A stretch of DNA of 33,973 bases from Clostridia bacterium (GCA_017414535.1 JAFQMA010000053.1:1-33973), one strand, 5' to 3'. Shown: positions 1 through 7,626, numbered from the stretch's first letter. Translations and numbers: made by a program. Notes: generated from the sequence alone by a model not told the origin.

Positions 1-2
1 CC

Positions 3-1973
3 TTCGAGCACGATTACCCCTTCTGCTGGCGCTGTGACACCCCCCTGATCTATTATGCAAGAGAGTCCTGGTTTATTCGCATGACCGACGTGCGCGACAG
101 ACTCATTGCCAATAACAACACCATCAACTGGATCCCCGAAAGCATCGGCAAGGGCCGCTTTGGCGACTGGCTGGAGAACGTGCAGGATTGGGGTATTTCC
201 CGTAACCGCTACTGGGGCACGCCCCTGAACATTTGGGAGTGCGAATGCGGTCACCGCCATGCCATCGGCTCCATCGAGGAGCTGAAGGCCATGAGCCCCA
301 ACTGCCCCGAGAAGATCGAGCTGCACCGCCCCTATATCGACGCCGTGACCATCACCTGTCCCCATTGCGGCAAAGAGATGCACCGCGTGCCCGAGGTGAT
401 CGACTGCTGGTTCGACTCCGGTGCCATGCCCTTCGCTCAGCATCACTATCCCTTTGAAAACAAGGAGCTCTTCGAGGCGCAGTTCCCCGCAGACTTCATT
501 TCCGAGGCGGTGGACCAGACCCGCGGCTGGTTCTATTCTCTTCTTGCCATTTCCACCCTGATCTTCGATAAGGCTCCCTATAAGAACGTTATCGTGCTGG
601 GTCACGTGCAGGATGAAAACGGTCAGAAGATGAGTAAGTCCAAGGGCAACGCCGTGGATCCCTTCGACGCGCTGGAAAGCTACGGCGCCGATGCCATCCG
701 CTGGTATTTCTACACCAACTCTGCCCCCTGGCTTCCCAACCGCTTCCACGGTAAGGCCGTGGTGGAGGGTCAGAGAAAGTTCATGGGCACTCTGTGGAAT
801 ACCTACGCCTTCTACGTGCTCTACGCCAATATCGATAACTTCGACCCCACCAAGTACACCTTGGATTACGAAAGCCTTTCTGTTATGGACAAGTGGCTTT
901 TGTCCAAGCTCCAGTCCACCGTGAAGAGCGTGGATGAGAACCTTGAAAATTATCGCATCCCCGAGGCCTGCAGAGCCCTGCAGAGCTTTGTGGACGAGCT
1001 GTCCAACTGGTACGTGCGCCGCGGCAGAGAAAGATACTGGGTGGCGGGCATGCCTCAGGATAAGATCAATGCCTACATGACCCTCTACACCGCCCTGACC
1101 ACCGTGACCAAAGTAGCGGCTCCCATGATCCCCTTCATGGCAGAGGACATTTATCGCAATCTGGTCTGCAGTGTGGATAAGACCGCGCCCGAGTCCGTGC
1201 ATCTTTGCGACTACCCCGTGGCTGACGAGTCCCTCATCCGTGAGGATCTGGAGACTGAAATGGAGGAGGTCCTGAAGATCGTGGTGGCAGGCCGTGCCGC
1301 CCGTAACGGCAGCGGCAGAAAGAACCGCCAGCCCTTGGCCTGCATGTACGTCAAGTGCGACGCACCCCTCAGCGAGGAGGGCAGTGCCATCGTCAGCGAG
1401 GAGCTGAACGTGAAGAAGGTGGTCTTTACCGACGACGTGGACGGCTACCTTTCCTACTCCTTCAAGCCTCAGCTGAAGACCTGCGGACCCAAGTTCGGCA
1501 AGGTGCTGGGCGAATTGAAGGCGGCTCTTGCCGAGCTCGACGGCTCCGCCGCCAAGCGTGAGCTGGATGAGGATGGAACCCTCGCTCTCACCCTGCCCTC
1601 CGGCAGAGTGGTGCTGGAGCCCGAGGATCTGATCTGTCAGACCGTGCAGAAGGACGGCTTCTTCGCCGTGGCCGAAGGCGGCATCACCGTGGCGCTGGAT
1701 ACCACCCTCACCGAGGAGCTGGTGCGCGAGGGCTTTGTCCGTGAGCTGGTCAGCAAGATCCAGACCATGCGTAAGGAGGCTGACTTCAACGTCACCGACC
1801 GCATTGAGATCGGTCTTGCCGGCAACGAGCTGCTTTGGGCTCTTGCCAAGGAGAACGAGGCACAGATCTGCGCCGATACGCTGGCCGTGGCAGTGAACGC
1901 CGAGCATGGCGAAATTGCCCGCGAATGGGATATCAACGGCGAGAAGGTAACTCTCTCTGTCAAGGTAATGTGA
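3..1973 (+). CDS. ileS: Isoleucyl-tRNA synthetase, C-terminal part (5' end outside window)
   Basis: This gene charges tRNA-Ile with isoleucine in the cytoplasm. The reading frame is open from base 3, so the N-terminal part, including the HIGH motif, lies outside the window. Visible features are the pre-KMSKS region (FCWRCDTPLIYYARESWF), paired Cys motifs (CECGH and CPHCGK) of a zinc-binding insertion, the class I signature KMSKS at bases 627-641 followed by KGNAVDP and YGADAIRWY, the helical anticodon-binding domain, and a C-terminal region ending in EELVREGFVRELVSKIQ that resembles DUF5915. The motif context and the absence of a terminal Cys-rich zinc finger match the eukaryote-like IleRS2 clade. 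That clade is generally linked to natural insensitivity to mupirocin; applying this here is inference. A strong terminator follows the stop codon. Confidence 0.95.
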   Translation, partial: FEHDYPFCWRCDTPLIYYARESWFIRMTDVRDRLIANNNTINWIPESIGKGRFGDWLENVQDWGISRNRYWGTPLNIWECECGHRHAIGSIEELKAMSPNCPEKIELHRPYIDAVTITCPHCGKEMHRVPEVIDCWFDSGAMPFAQHHYPFENKELFEAQFPADFISEAVDQTRGWFYSLLAISTLIFDKAPYKNVIVLGHVQDENGQKMSKSKGNAVDPFDALESYGADAIRWYFYTNSAPWLPNRFHGKAVVEGQRKFMGTLWNTYAFYVLYANIDNFDPTKYTLDYESLSVMDKWLLSKLQSTVKSVDENLENYRIPEACRALQSFVDELSNWYVRRGRERYWVAGMPQDKINAYMTLYTALTTVTKVAAPMIPFMAEDIYRNLVCSVDKTAPESVHLCDYPVADESLIREDLETEMEEVLKIVVAGRAARNGSGRKNRQPLACMYVKCDAPLSEEGSAIVSEELNVKKVVFTDDVDGYLSYSFKPQLKTCGPKFGKVLGELKAALAELDGSAAKRELDEDGTLALTLPSGRVVLEPEDLICQTVQKDGFFAVAEGGITVALDTTLTEELVREGFVRELVSKIQTMRKEADFNVTDRIEIGLAGNELLWALAKENEAQICADTLAVAVNAEHGEIAREWDINGEKVTLSVKVM

Positions 1974-1979
1974 AAGTAG

Positions 1980-2006
1980 AGGGAGGAGTCTTGCTCCTCC
2001 CTTTTT
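1980..2006 (+). terminator. Rho-independent terminator after ileS
   Basis: A perfect 9-bp stem (AGGGAGGAG / CTCCTCCCT) with a 5-nt loop is followed by a run of T. It starts six bases after the ileS stop codon and separates ileS from pit. Confidence 0.9.
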
Positions 2007-2052
2007 CCGATATTCGGAACGTGTTTGTGTAAAAAGAAAGTGAGAAAAGCCT

Positions 2053-3102
2053 ATGAATTTAGACTTTATTCCGTTTTTACAGCAGTTGGCGGCCAATCCT
2101 CTCCTGATGGTGGCCACCCTTCTGACGCTGGGCGTGATCCTGGTCAACGGCTGGACCGATGCGCCCAACGCCATCGCCACCTGCGTGGTGACCCGCTGTA
2201 TGTCGGCCCGTGCGGCCATTTTTATGGCGGCGGTATTTAATTTCCTCGGCGTATTCCTTATGAGCCTGTTAAGCCCCGCCGTGGCGGAGACCATTACCAA
2301 AATGGTGGACTTCGGTGACAATTCCCACGAGGCTATCGTGGCGCTGTCCGCCGCACTCTTTGCCATTGTGGTCTGGGCCACCGTGGCATGGATCTTCGGC
2401 ATTCCCACCAGTGAGAGCCACGCCCTCATTGCCGGCCTCACGGGAGGTGCCATTGCCTTGCATAACTCCCTGGACGGTGTGAATGCAGGGGAATGGGTAA
2501 AGGTGCTTTACGGCCTTGTGATCAGCGTGCTTCTGGGCTTTGGCTTGGGCTGGGGCGTTTGCAAACTGGTGACGCTGCTGTTCCGCAGGGTACAGAGAAA
2601 ATACACGGAAAAATTCTTTCGCGGTGCGCAGATCTTCGGTGCCGCCGCCATGAGCTTTATGCACGGTGCGCAGGACGGTCTGAAATTTATGGGCGTTATT
2701 CTGCTCAGTATGTTCCTGGCCAACGGGCAGGAGCCTCATCCCGTGGATATGCCCATGTGGCTGATGCTGGTCTGCTCCGTGGTGATGGGCGTGGGCACCT
2801 CCATCGGCGGTAAGAAGATCATCAAATCCGTGGGTATGGATATGGTGAAGCTGGAAAAATATCAGGGCTTTTCCGCCGATATTGCCGCTTCCATCTCTCT
2901 GCTTTTCTCGTCCCTCTTCGGTATTCCCGTTTCCACCACCCACGCAAAGACCACCTCCATCATGGGTGTGGGCGCGGTGAAGCGTCTCTCCGCCATCAAT
3001 TTCTCCGTGGTCAAGGAGATGGGTCTCACCTGGATCCTCACCTTCCCGGGTTGCGGACTCATCGGATTTTTGATGACCAAGCTCTTTATGTGGCTCTTCT
3101 GA
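2053..3102 (+). CDS. pit: Inorganic phosphate transporter, PiT (PHO4) family
   Basis: An integral membrane symporter for inorganic phosphate, 349 residues. The internal duplication typical of PiT proteins is visible. The first signature occurs as NGWTDAPNA (residues 32-40, in place of the usual GANDVANA), and GIPTSESHALIAGLTGG follows near residue 116. The second half has HGAQDGLKFMG (in place of GANDAQKTMG) and GIPVSTTHAKTTS near residue 295. The conserved Asp of each signature is kept, although Asn is changed to Thr or Gln at the neighbouring position. About ten hydrophobic segments are visible. Only a weak purine-rich RBS precedes the ATG. The next gene, 26 bases downstream, encodes a DUF47 protein, the usual partner of PiT, so the two form an operon. 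No convincing promoter is visible in the short gap after the ileS terminator. Confidence 0.92.
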   Translation: MNLDFIPFLQQLAANPLLMVATLLTLGVILVNGWTDAPNAIATCVVTRCMSARAAIFMAAVFNFLGVFLMSLLSPAVAETITKMVDFGDNSHEAIVALSAALFAIVVWATVAWIFGIPTSESHALIAGLTGGAIALHNSLDGVNAGEWVKVLYGLVISVLLGFGLGWGVCKLVTLLFRRVQRKYTEKFFRGAQIFGAAAMSFMHGAQDGLKFMGVILLSMFLANGQEPHPVDMPMWLMLVCSVVMGVGTSIGGKKIIKSVGMDMVKLEKYQGFSADIAASISLLFSSLFGIPVSTTHAKTTSIMGVGAVKRLSAINFSVVKEMGLTWILTFPGCGLIGFLMTKLFMWLF

Positions 3103-3128
3103 TATAATAAGGAAAGGAAAAATAGAAA

Positions 3129-3749
3129 ATGGCAAAGCAGGATAAATTTTATTACGAAAACTTGATCGCCGCCGCGGAGATCTCCGTGCGTGCGGCAAAC
3201 TACCTGGTGGAATGTCTCACCGACTACCGCCCCGATGCCTTTGAGGAGCGCCTCACCGCCATGCACGCCATCGAGCATGAGGGCGACGGCAAAAAGCACG
3301 AAATGTCCCGCGCGCTGGCCCGTGCCTTCGTGACTCCCGTGGATCGCGAGGACCTGGCCCTCATCAGCCAGAATATCGACGACGTGACCGACTCCATCGA
3401 GGAGGTGCTTCAGCGCTTCTACGTGGATCAGATCCCCACCGTCACCGAGGATGCCATCACCTTTGCCAAAAAGCTGGTGGATTGCTGCACCCAGATGAAG
3501 GAAATGGTCGGCGAATTCGAGCACTTCAAGAAGCCCGCCAAGCTTCACGAAATGGTGATCCGTCTCAACCACACCGAGGAGGAATGCGACCAGCTTTATC
3601 TGACCGCCTCCCTCAATATTCGCTGCACCGCCGAATCTCCCATCGAGATCTTCTTCTGGCGCGAGATCTACGACAAAATGGAATTCTGCTCCGATGCCTG
3701 CGAGCACGTGGGCGATAGCGTGGAAATCGTCGTTATGAAAAACACTTAA
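3129..3749 (+). CDS. DUF47 / PhoU-like phosphate transport accessory protein
   Basis: A 206-residue soluble, mostly helical protein of the DUF47 family (PhoU-like, formerly 'phosphate transport regulator'). Family features visible are an acidic N-terminal helix, EHEGDGKKHEMSRALARAFVTPVDREDL near residues 50-75 and the ISQNIDDVTDSIEEV stretch that supplies acidic metal ligands in PhoU-like folds. Proteins of this family are nearly always encoded next to a PiT transporter and are thought to modulate its activity in the cytoplasm. Here the gene lies 26 bases behind pit with a good RBS (AAGGAAAGG), so co-transcription is likely. Family assignment is firm; the regulatory role is inferred from the family. 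Confidence 0.9.
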   Translation: MAKQDKFYYENLIAAAEISVRAANYLVECLTDYRPDAFEERLTAMHAIEHEGDGKKHEMSRALARAFVTPVDREDLALISQNIDDVTDSIEEVLQRFYVDQIPTVTEDAITFAKKLVDCCTQMKEMVGEFEHFKKPAKLHEMVIRLNHTEEECDQLYLTASLNIRCTAESPIEIFFWREIYDKMEFCSDACEHVGDSVEIVVMKNT

Positions 3750-3779
3750 TTTTCTTCGAAAAATCGGGAGGATCAAACC

Positions 3780-4709
3780 ATGACAGAAAAGCGTTTTCCC
3801 CGTTGTCTTCTGTGTGCGGCCTGTATTCCATGGACGGAAAGCGGCACACTGGATGTTGCTCTTTTTCGCCAAGGCGTTCGTCTGCTTTGTGAAAACGGAG
3901 CGGGCAGCATTTATCTCTTCGGCACAGCCGGCGAAGGCTACGCAGTCAATCGAGAGCAGTACGTACAGATCGTCACGGAATTTATGGAGGAAATAAAGCA
4001 GTTTCCTCAAGTGATTCCCATGGTGGGAGTGATTTCTCTGTCCCAATCGGAGATCATGGAGCGAATCCGGTTGGCCGCAGCGCTTGGCGTACGGGATTTT
4101 CAAATCTCCTTTCCTTCTTGGGGCGCACTGTCCGATACCGAGGCCTTTGCCTTTCTGAAGACAGTCTGCGGCACGTTCCCGCACTATCGCTTCATGCACT
4201 ACAACAACGCCCTTCGCTCCAAAAAGCGCCTTTCTCCCAAGGATTACCTCGCCTTAACCAAGGAAATTCCCAATTTGGTGGCAGTAAAATTCATTGCTCC
4301 TTCCTTTGGCGAGATTCAAGATTTTGCAAGGCTGGAGCTTCCCCTACGCGTATTCTTTTTGGAATATGCCTACGGCTTTGGCAGCATGGTTGATTCCCAA
4401 TTCGGCTTTTTGGCCTCCATCACTAACGCCGCACCCGCCGTGATGCGAGCCTACTACGAGGCGGGGCAAAACAAGGATTGGGACACCATTTCGCAGATTC
4501 ACAAGGACTTCCCCCTTTTCTACGACAGCCTTTTCACTCAATGCCCCGGCAGTAAGATCGACGCGGCTTATGACAAGCTGTATCTGCAGTTTTTGATCCC
4601 CTCCTTCCCCTCCCGCATTTTACCACCCTACGAAGGCTTTTCCCACGAGGAGGTCGAGCGCTTCAAAAGCGACGTGCGGGAAAAGCTGCCCCATTGGTTC
4701 ACCCGCTGA
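3780..4709 (+). CDS. DapA/NanA-superfamily aldolase (dihydrodipicolinate synthase family)
   Basis: A 309-residue TIM-barrel lyase of the class I aldolase DapA/N-acetylneuraminate lyase superfamily. The sequence shows GTAGEG (residues 48-53, the GTTGE substrate-carboxylate loop), a catalytic Tyr in MHYNNA (Tyr141) and the Schiff-base Lys in NLVAVKF (Lys170). These are all needed for aldolase chemistry on pyruvate-type substrates. The exact substrate cannot be told from sequence: the Ala in the GT-A-GE loop and the unusual C-terminal third argue against a standard DapA, and no lysine-biosynthesis genes are nearby. The RBS is CGGGAGGA. The gap to the DUF47 gene is 30 bases, so it may be read through from pit. 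Its codon use looks less biased than that of its neighbours, which could indicate acquisition. A terminator follows at 4769. Confidence 0.85.
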   Translation: MTEKRFPRCLLCAACIPWTESGTLDVALFRQGVRLLCENGAGSIYLFGTAGEGYAVNREQYVQIVTEFMEEIKQFPQVIPMVGVISLSQSEIMERIRLAAALGVRDFQISFPSWGALSDTEAFAFLKTVCGTFPHYRFMHYNNALRSKKRLSPKDYLALTKEIPNLVAVKFIAPSFGEIQDFARLELPLRVFFLEYAYGFGSMVDSQFGFLASITNAAPAVMRAYYEAGQNKDWDTISQIHKDFPLFYDSLFTQCPGSKIDAAYDKLYLQFLIPSFPSRILPPYEGFSHEEVERFKSDVREKLPHWFTR

Positions 4710-4768
4710 CCTCGGCTCGCTCCCTTTTTCTTCGCAATTTAATTATCTAATTTAAAAATAAAAAAAGA

Positions 4769-4801
4769 GGCCTTTCCGAAAATCGGAAGGGCTTCCGTTT
4801 T
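4769..4801 (+). terminator. Terminator-like hairpin after the DapA-family gene
   Basis: The stem GCCTTTCCGA / TCGGAAGGGC (10 bp, one G-T wobble) has a 3-nt loop. It is preceded by an A-rich run and followed by a short T run. It is the likely end of the pit operon transcript. Confidence 0.65.
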
Positions 4802-4911
4802 AGCCTTCCCCGGAGGGGGAAGGGGGACCACGGACGTGGTGGATGAGGCGTTAGTAACAAAGCTTTTCTTTGTCCCTTTCCGTTCTCTATCCTGACGGAT
4901 GAGATCGTCGT
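4802..4911. repeat. Intergenic hairpin-module block (no gene)
   Basis: No coding sequence. Two hairpins lie close together: CCTTCCCC/GGGGAAGG with a GGAG loop, then ACCAC/GTGGT, followed by GGATGAGGCG. From general knowledge, modules of this kind recur in many intergenic regions of gut Oscillospirales genomes. Open frames through it translate to low-complexity peptides and are not genes. Together with the repeat copy downstream it fills most of the gene-free stretch 4710-5231. Confidence 0.6.
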
Positions 4912-5041
4912 AAAATCGGCTTTTGGCAAAAGCCAAAAAGCTTCCATAACCTTTTCCCGCAAGGGAAAAGATTTCATCAAAGCAAGGCTTTGATTTCATC
5001 CACGTTAGCGGATTTCACCGAGCCGCAGGCTCGATTTCACC

Positions 5042-5071
5042 AAAAAAAAGCACCCCGAGGGGTGCTTTTTT
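5042..5071. terminator. Bidirectional terminator hairpin in repeat copy 1
   Basis: The 8-bp stem AGCACCCC / GGGGTGCT is flanked by eight A on one side and six T on the other, so it can work in both directions. It is nearly identical to the hairpin that follows dinB. Confidence 0.8.
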
Positions 5072-5104
5072 ACTTTTCCTCTTGGGGCTCGAAGCCGCGG
5101 AAGG
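5071..5104 (-). pseudogene. Relic of the dinB 3' end
   Basis: On the minus strand this reads as the last ten codons and stop of the intact dinB located 1.19 kb away, with one synonymous difference visible (GAA for GAG). Nothing upstream of it in this copy resembles dinB. It marks the edge of the duplicated block. Confidence 0.75.
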
Positions 5105-5157
5105 GAAAAGCAAGAGGGAGCTTTTGTTAATAATTTGAAAATCAAACATTTTTTCTG

Positions 5158-5186
5158 TTGCCAATGTCGTCTTTTTTTGTTATAAT
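5158..5186 (+). promoter_or_regulatory. SigA-type promoter for the gene at 5232
   Basis: A -35 TTGCCA and a perfect -10 TATAAT are separated by 17 bp. They lie about 45 bases before the start codon and the GGGAGG ribosome binding site. Confidence 0.8.
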
Positions 5187-5231
5187 GAAAATAGAGGGTT
5201 GAATTTATGAACAAAGAAGGGAGGCTATACA

Positions 5232-6065
5232 ATGAAAAAGATCTTAATTCCAATCGTTGCTTGCTTACTTCTTTTGGCCGTTGGCGCTGTCAGCTTATTT
5301 TTCCTTCTCCCCCGCGAAACGCTCGCACCCACGGAGGAGCCCCCGCAAACCGAAGCCACCGTGTGTCTGCGTGCGCCGTATCTTTTGGAGAGCGACGGAT
5401 CTCTGCTTCATCTGCGTTTTCTTGAAACGGCAGGCTATGCCTACGACGAGGCGGCGGTCGGGGACGCAGCTCCCGACTATCTCGTGCTCCGCTTTGAGAT
5501 CCTTCACGATTTCTACGGAAATTTTTACTACGAAAATTTTTATGAAGACGCCATCATTCAGAGAGATCTGGGACGGGTAGGCCTTTTAGACAAGCTGGAG
5601 CTGTATCTTCCCCTTACCTACAAAGAGCGGGGGGAGTCCACGCTCACTCTCACGGGAGAGCGTTATTCCATTCCCGCGAGCGAGGTGGAGGAAATCTTTT
5701 CCTCCGCCCCTGAATTTATCCTGTTTTGCGAAACTCACCTCCCGGGAAAAGTCTATTATCGGGAGGACGGCACCCCGTTTGTCACCGAATATTCCAAATT
5801 TGATGGACTGCTCATCCGCTCGGGAAGCCTGATCGCCTATCCCCTGATCCCGCTGAAGGACGGAGCGGTGGATTTTTCCGTGTTGAACCGCCTTTGGGAG
5901 CGGCACGGCAAGAATATATACCGTTATATGTCGCCTGCCGATCAACTGCTACGGCTTGATTTTTTAGCACACGCCACTCTTCCCACCACCACGGAGGAGT
6001 GCTACCGCTTCTTTGAGGGGCTGATGGAAAAGCACTGTATTAAAGAGTTTGCACCATGGATCTGA
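5232..6065 (+). CDS. Unknown protein with N-terminal membrane anchor, repeat-flanked
   Basis: I do not recognise this 277-residue protein. It starts MKKILIPIV and has one hydrophobic segment (about residues 4-26), then a Pro/Glu-rich linker (about residues 30-42). This suggests a signal anchor or uncleaved signal peptide with the rest outside the membrane. The remainder is rich in aromatic residues (FYGNFYYENFYED near 97-109) and acidic, with no recognisable catalytic motif. The start is fixed by GGGAGG eight bases upstream and by a strong promoter at 5158. The gene and its promoter lie between two 193-bp direct repeats beside dinB. A 15-bp stretch inside its 3' end (CTGATGGAAAAGCAC) is repeated across and beyond the stop codon, which suggests that the C-terminus has been rearranged. 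Confidence 0.75.
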   Translation: MKKILIPIVACLLLLAVGAVSLFFLLPRETLAPTEEPPQTEATVCLRAPYLLESDGSLLHLRFLETAGYAYDEAAVGDAAPDYLVLRFEILHDFYGNFYYENFYEDAIIQRDLGRVGLLDKLELYLPLTYKERGESTLTLTGERYSIPASEVEEIFSSAPEFILFCETHLPGKVYYREDGTPFVTEYSKFDGLLIRSGSLIAYPLIPLKDGAVDFSVLNRLWERHGKNIYRYMSPADQLLRLDFLAHATLPTTTEECYRFFEGLMEKHCIKEFAPWI

Positions 6066-6101
6066 TGGAAAAGCACGGCATCAACTCCTCACCGCCCAAG
6101 A

Positions 6102-6294
6102 AAAATCGCCTTTTGGTAAAAGCCAAAAGGCTTCCATAACCTTTTCCCGCAAGGGAAAAGATTTCATCAAAGCAAGGCTTTGATTTCATCCGCGTTAGCG
6201 GATTTCACCGAGCCGCAGGCTCGATTTCACTGAAAAAAAGCACCCCTCGGGGTGCTTTTTTACTTCTCCTCTTGGGGCTCGAAGCCGCGGAAGG
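6102..6294. repeat. 193-bp direct repeat, copy 2 (overlaps the dinB 3' end)
   Basis: Second copy of the hairpin-module block at 4912-5104. Its hairpin ATCCGC/GCGGAT is perfect here and imperfect in copy 1. Its right-hand end is the true 3' end of dinB. Identity stops at 6294, where copy 1 runs into unrelated sequence. The offset between copies is 1190 bp. Confidence 0.85.
6232..6261 (-). terminator. Terminator of dinB
   Basis: The stem AGCACCCC / GGGGTGCT begins immediately after the dinB stop codon on the minus strand, with T runs on both sides. It could also stop transcripts from the gene at 5232. Confidence 0.85.
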
Positions 6295-7498
6295 GGATAT
6301 AGCCGTGGGAATCGGGCAGGGCGCGGTCCAGAAGGGTGGCGCTTTTCAGGGCGTCCTTGCCGTAGCGGTGGCGGATCTGGTCGGTGACGCGGTCGATGGC
6401 AGAGGAGCGGGAGGGGGCGTTGTCCTCCGCAAAGAGGGAGAGCTGAGTGGCGCCCTCCTCCTCCAAGGAAATGGCACGGACGGTGACGGCCCGCAGGGGC
6501 TCGGACAGAGTGAAGCGGCTTTGAAAGAGGGAAAAGGCCTCCTTGGCCAGCGTCATGGTATTGTCCGTGGGGGCGGGCAGGGTCTTTTGCACCGAGCGGG
6601 ACACGAGATTTCTGTCCTTGCAGTCCAGGGCAATGCCCCGCGCCTTCCTTTTGTAGCGGCGGAGCTTTTCCCCGATGTCCTGACAGAGCTCTAAGATCAG
6701 GTGCCACACCTCCTCGGGGGTGGTCAGATCCTTTGGGGTGGTCAGACCGTGGCCCACGCTTTTCATGGGATTCTGCTCCTCGCGGGACAGCACGGGGCTT
6801 TCGTCCCCGCCGTTGGCCCAGGCCTTGAGCTGAGCGCCCACCTTTCCCATTTTATGCTTCAAAAGCGTGTCGTTGGCGTGGGCCAGATCTCCAACGGTCA
6901 GAATGCCGAAGCGACGGAAAAAGGCAAGGGTCTGCCTGCCCACCCCGAAGAGCTCCTCCACGGGCAGGGGCCACACCACCTCGCGGAAATTTTCCTCGGA
7001 GATCAGGGTCAGCCCGTCTGGCTTTTTTCTGTCACTGCCCAGCTTTGCAAAGACCTTATTAAAGGAAACGCCCACGGAAATGGTCAGCCCCAATTCCTTT
7101 TTCATTCTCTCCCGCAGGCGGTTGCCGATGGTCACACCGTCCCCGAAGGCCAGGCGGGAGGCGGTCACGTCCAGCCAGTTTTCGTCCAGTCCGAAGGGCT
7201 CCACCAGATCCGTGTATTCCTCGTAAATTTGGGTGGCCAAGCGGGAATATTTCACGTACCTTTCAAAATGGGGCTCCACCGCCACGGCGCTCGGGCATTT
7301 TTGCAGGGCCATCCACAGGGGATCCCCCGTTTTTACCCCGCATTTTTTGGCCTCCTCGCTTTTTGCCAAAACGATGCCGTGCCGCTTTTCCACGTTGCCG
7401 CACACCACCACGGGCACCTGCTTTAAGCGCTCGTCGTAAAGCCGCTCCACCGAGGCGTAAAAATTATTCATATCGCAATGCAGTACGGTGCGCCCCAT
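6260..7498 (-). CDS. dinB: DNA polymerase IV (Y-family, DinB)
   Basis: Error-prone Y-family translesion DNA polymerase, 412 residues. The N-terminal catalytic motif CDMNNFYASVE gives metal-binding Asp9. The second acidic pair is in GLDENWLDVT (replacing the usual SIDE), and SFNKVFAKLGSDRKKPDG is the finger/thumb signature. A clamp-binding motif QLSLF lies at residues 352-356. All expected catalytic residues are present, so the enzyme should be active. The start is the ATG at 7498, preceded by AGAGGGAG; a longer open frame extends upstream but has no RBS and crosses the promoter. A -10 TATAAT (7535-7540, minus strand) and an inverted repeat lie in the gap to the divergent XRE gene. The 3' end overlaps repeat copy 2. 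Confidence 0.93.
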   Translation of the reverse strand: MGRTVLHCDMNNFYASVERLYDERLKQVPVVVCGNVEKRHGIVLAKSEEAKKCGVKTGDPLWMALQKCPSAVAVEPHFERYVKYSRLATQIYEEYTDLVEPFGLDENWLDVTASRLAFGDGVTIGNRLRERMKKELGLTISVGVSFNKVFAKLGSDRKKPDGLTLISEENFREVVWPLPVEELFGVGRQTLAFFRRFGILTVGDLAHANDTLLKHKMGKVGAQLKAWANGGDESPVLSREEQNPMKSVGHGLTTPKDLTTPEEVWHLILELCQDIGEKLRRYKRKARGIALDCKDRNLVSRSVQKTLPAPTDNTMTLAKEAFSLFQSRFTLSEPLRAVTVRAISLEEEGATQLSLFAEDNAPSRSSAIDRVTDQIRHRYGKDALKSATLLDRALPDSHGYIPFRGFEPQEEK

Positions 7499-7525
7499 GG
7501 CAAAAACTCCCTCTTGACAAATTTC

Positions 7526-7563
7526 GTTCGTGACATTATAATAAAAGCACGAACAACATTTCG
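7526..7563. promoter_or_regulatory. Candidate operator region between dinB and the XRE/ImmA pair
   Basis: A perfect 7-bp inverted repeat (GTTCGTG at 7526-7532, CACGAAC at 7548-7554) brackets the -10 box of dinB. Overlapping it is CGAAC-AACA-TTTCG (7550-7563), one base short of a palindrome. It is close to the Gram-positive LexA box CGAAC-N4-GTTCG. The site could bind LexA, the neighbouring XRE repressor, or both; the sequence alone does not decide. Confidence 0.6.
7535..7540 (-). promoter_or_regulatory. -10 box of the dinB promoter
   Basis: Minus-strand TATAAT, 37 bases upstream of the dinB ATG. No good -35 hexamer is visible at 16-18 bp; that place is taken by the LexA-like box. Confidence 0.55.
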
Positions 7564-7626
7564 TATTTTTATTATAACCAAACCGTAGAAAAAAGTCAAC
7601 GACTATTTTTTGGAAAGGCGGCAAAG

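Larger units (their letters stand above)
4912..5104. repeat. 193-bp direct repeat, copy 1 (with dinB 3'-end relic)
   Basis: Near-identical to 6102-6294 and of the same length. It is built from consecutive hairpins: CTTTTGGC/GCCAAAAAG, CTTTTCCC/GGGAAAAG, ATCAAAGC/GCTTTGAT, a weaker CCACGTTAGCGG, CGAGCC/GGCTCG, and then the terminator AGCACCCC/GGGGTGCT. Short ATTTCAT/C linkers separate the units. The last 34 bases, read on the minus strand, encode the final ten residues and stop of dinB (FRGFEPQEEK), so this copy carries a relic of the dinB 3' end. Confidence 0.85.

Noticed and set aside
3750-3779. Lysine riboswitch before the DapA-family gene
   Set aside because: Only 30 bases between the genes, containing little more than the RBS.
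4739-5253. Minus-strand open frames in the hairpin block
   Set aside because: They translate palindromic repeat modules into low-complexity peptides and lack an RBS.
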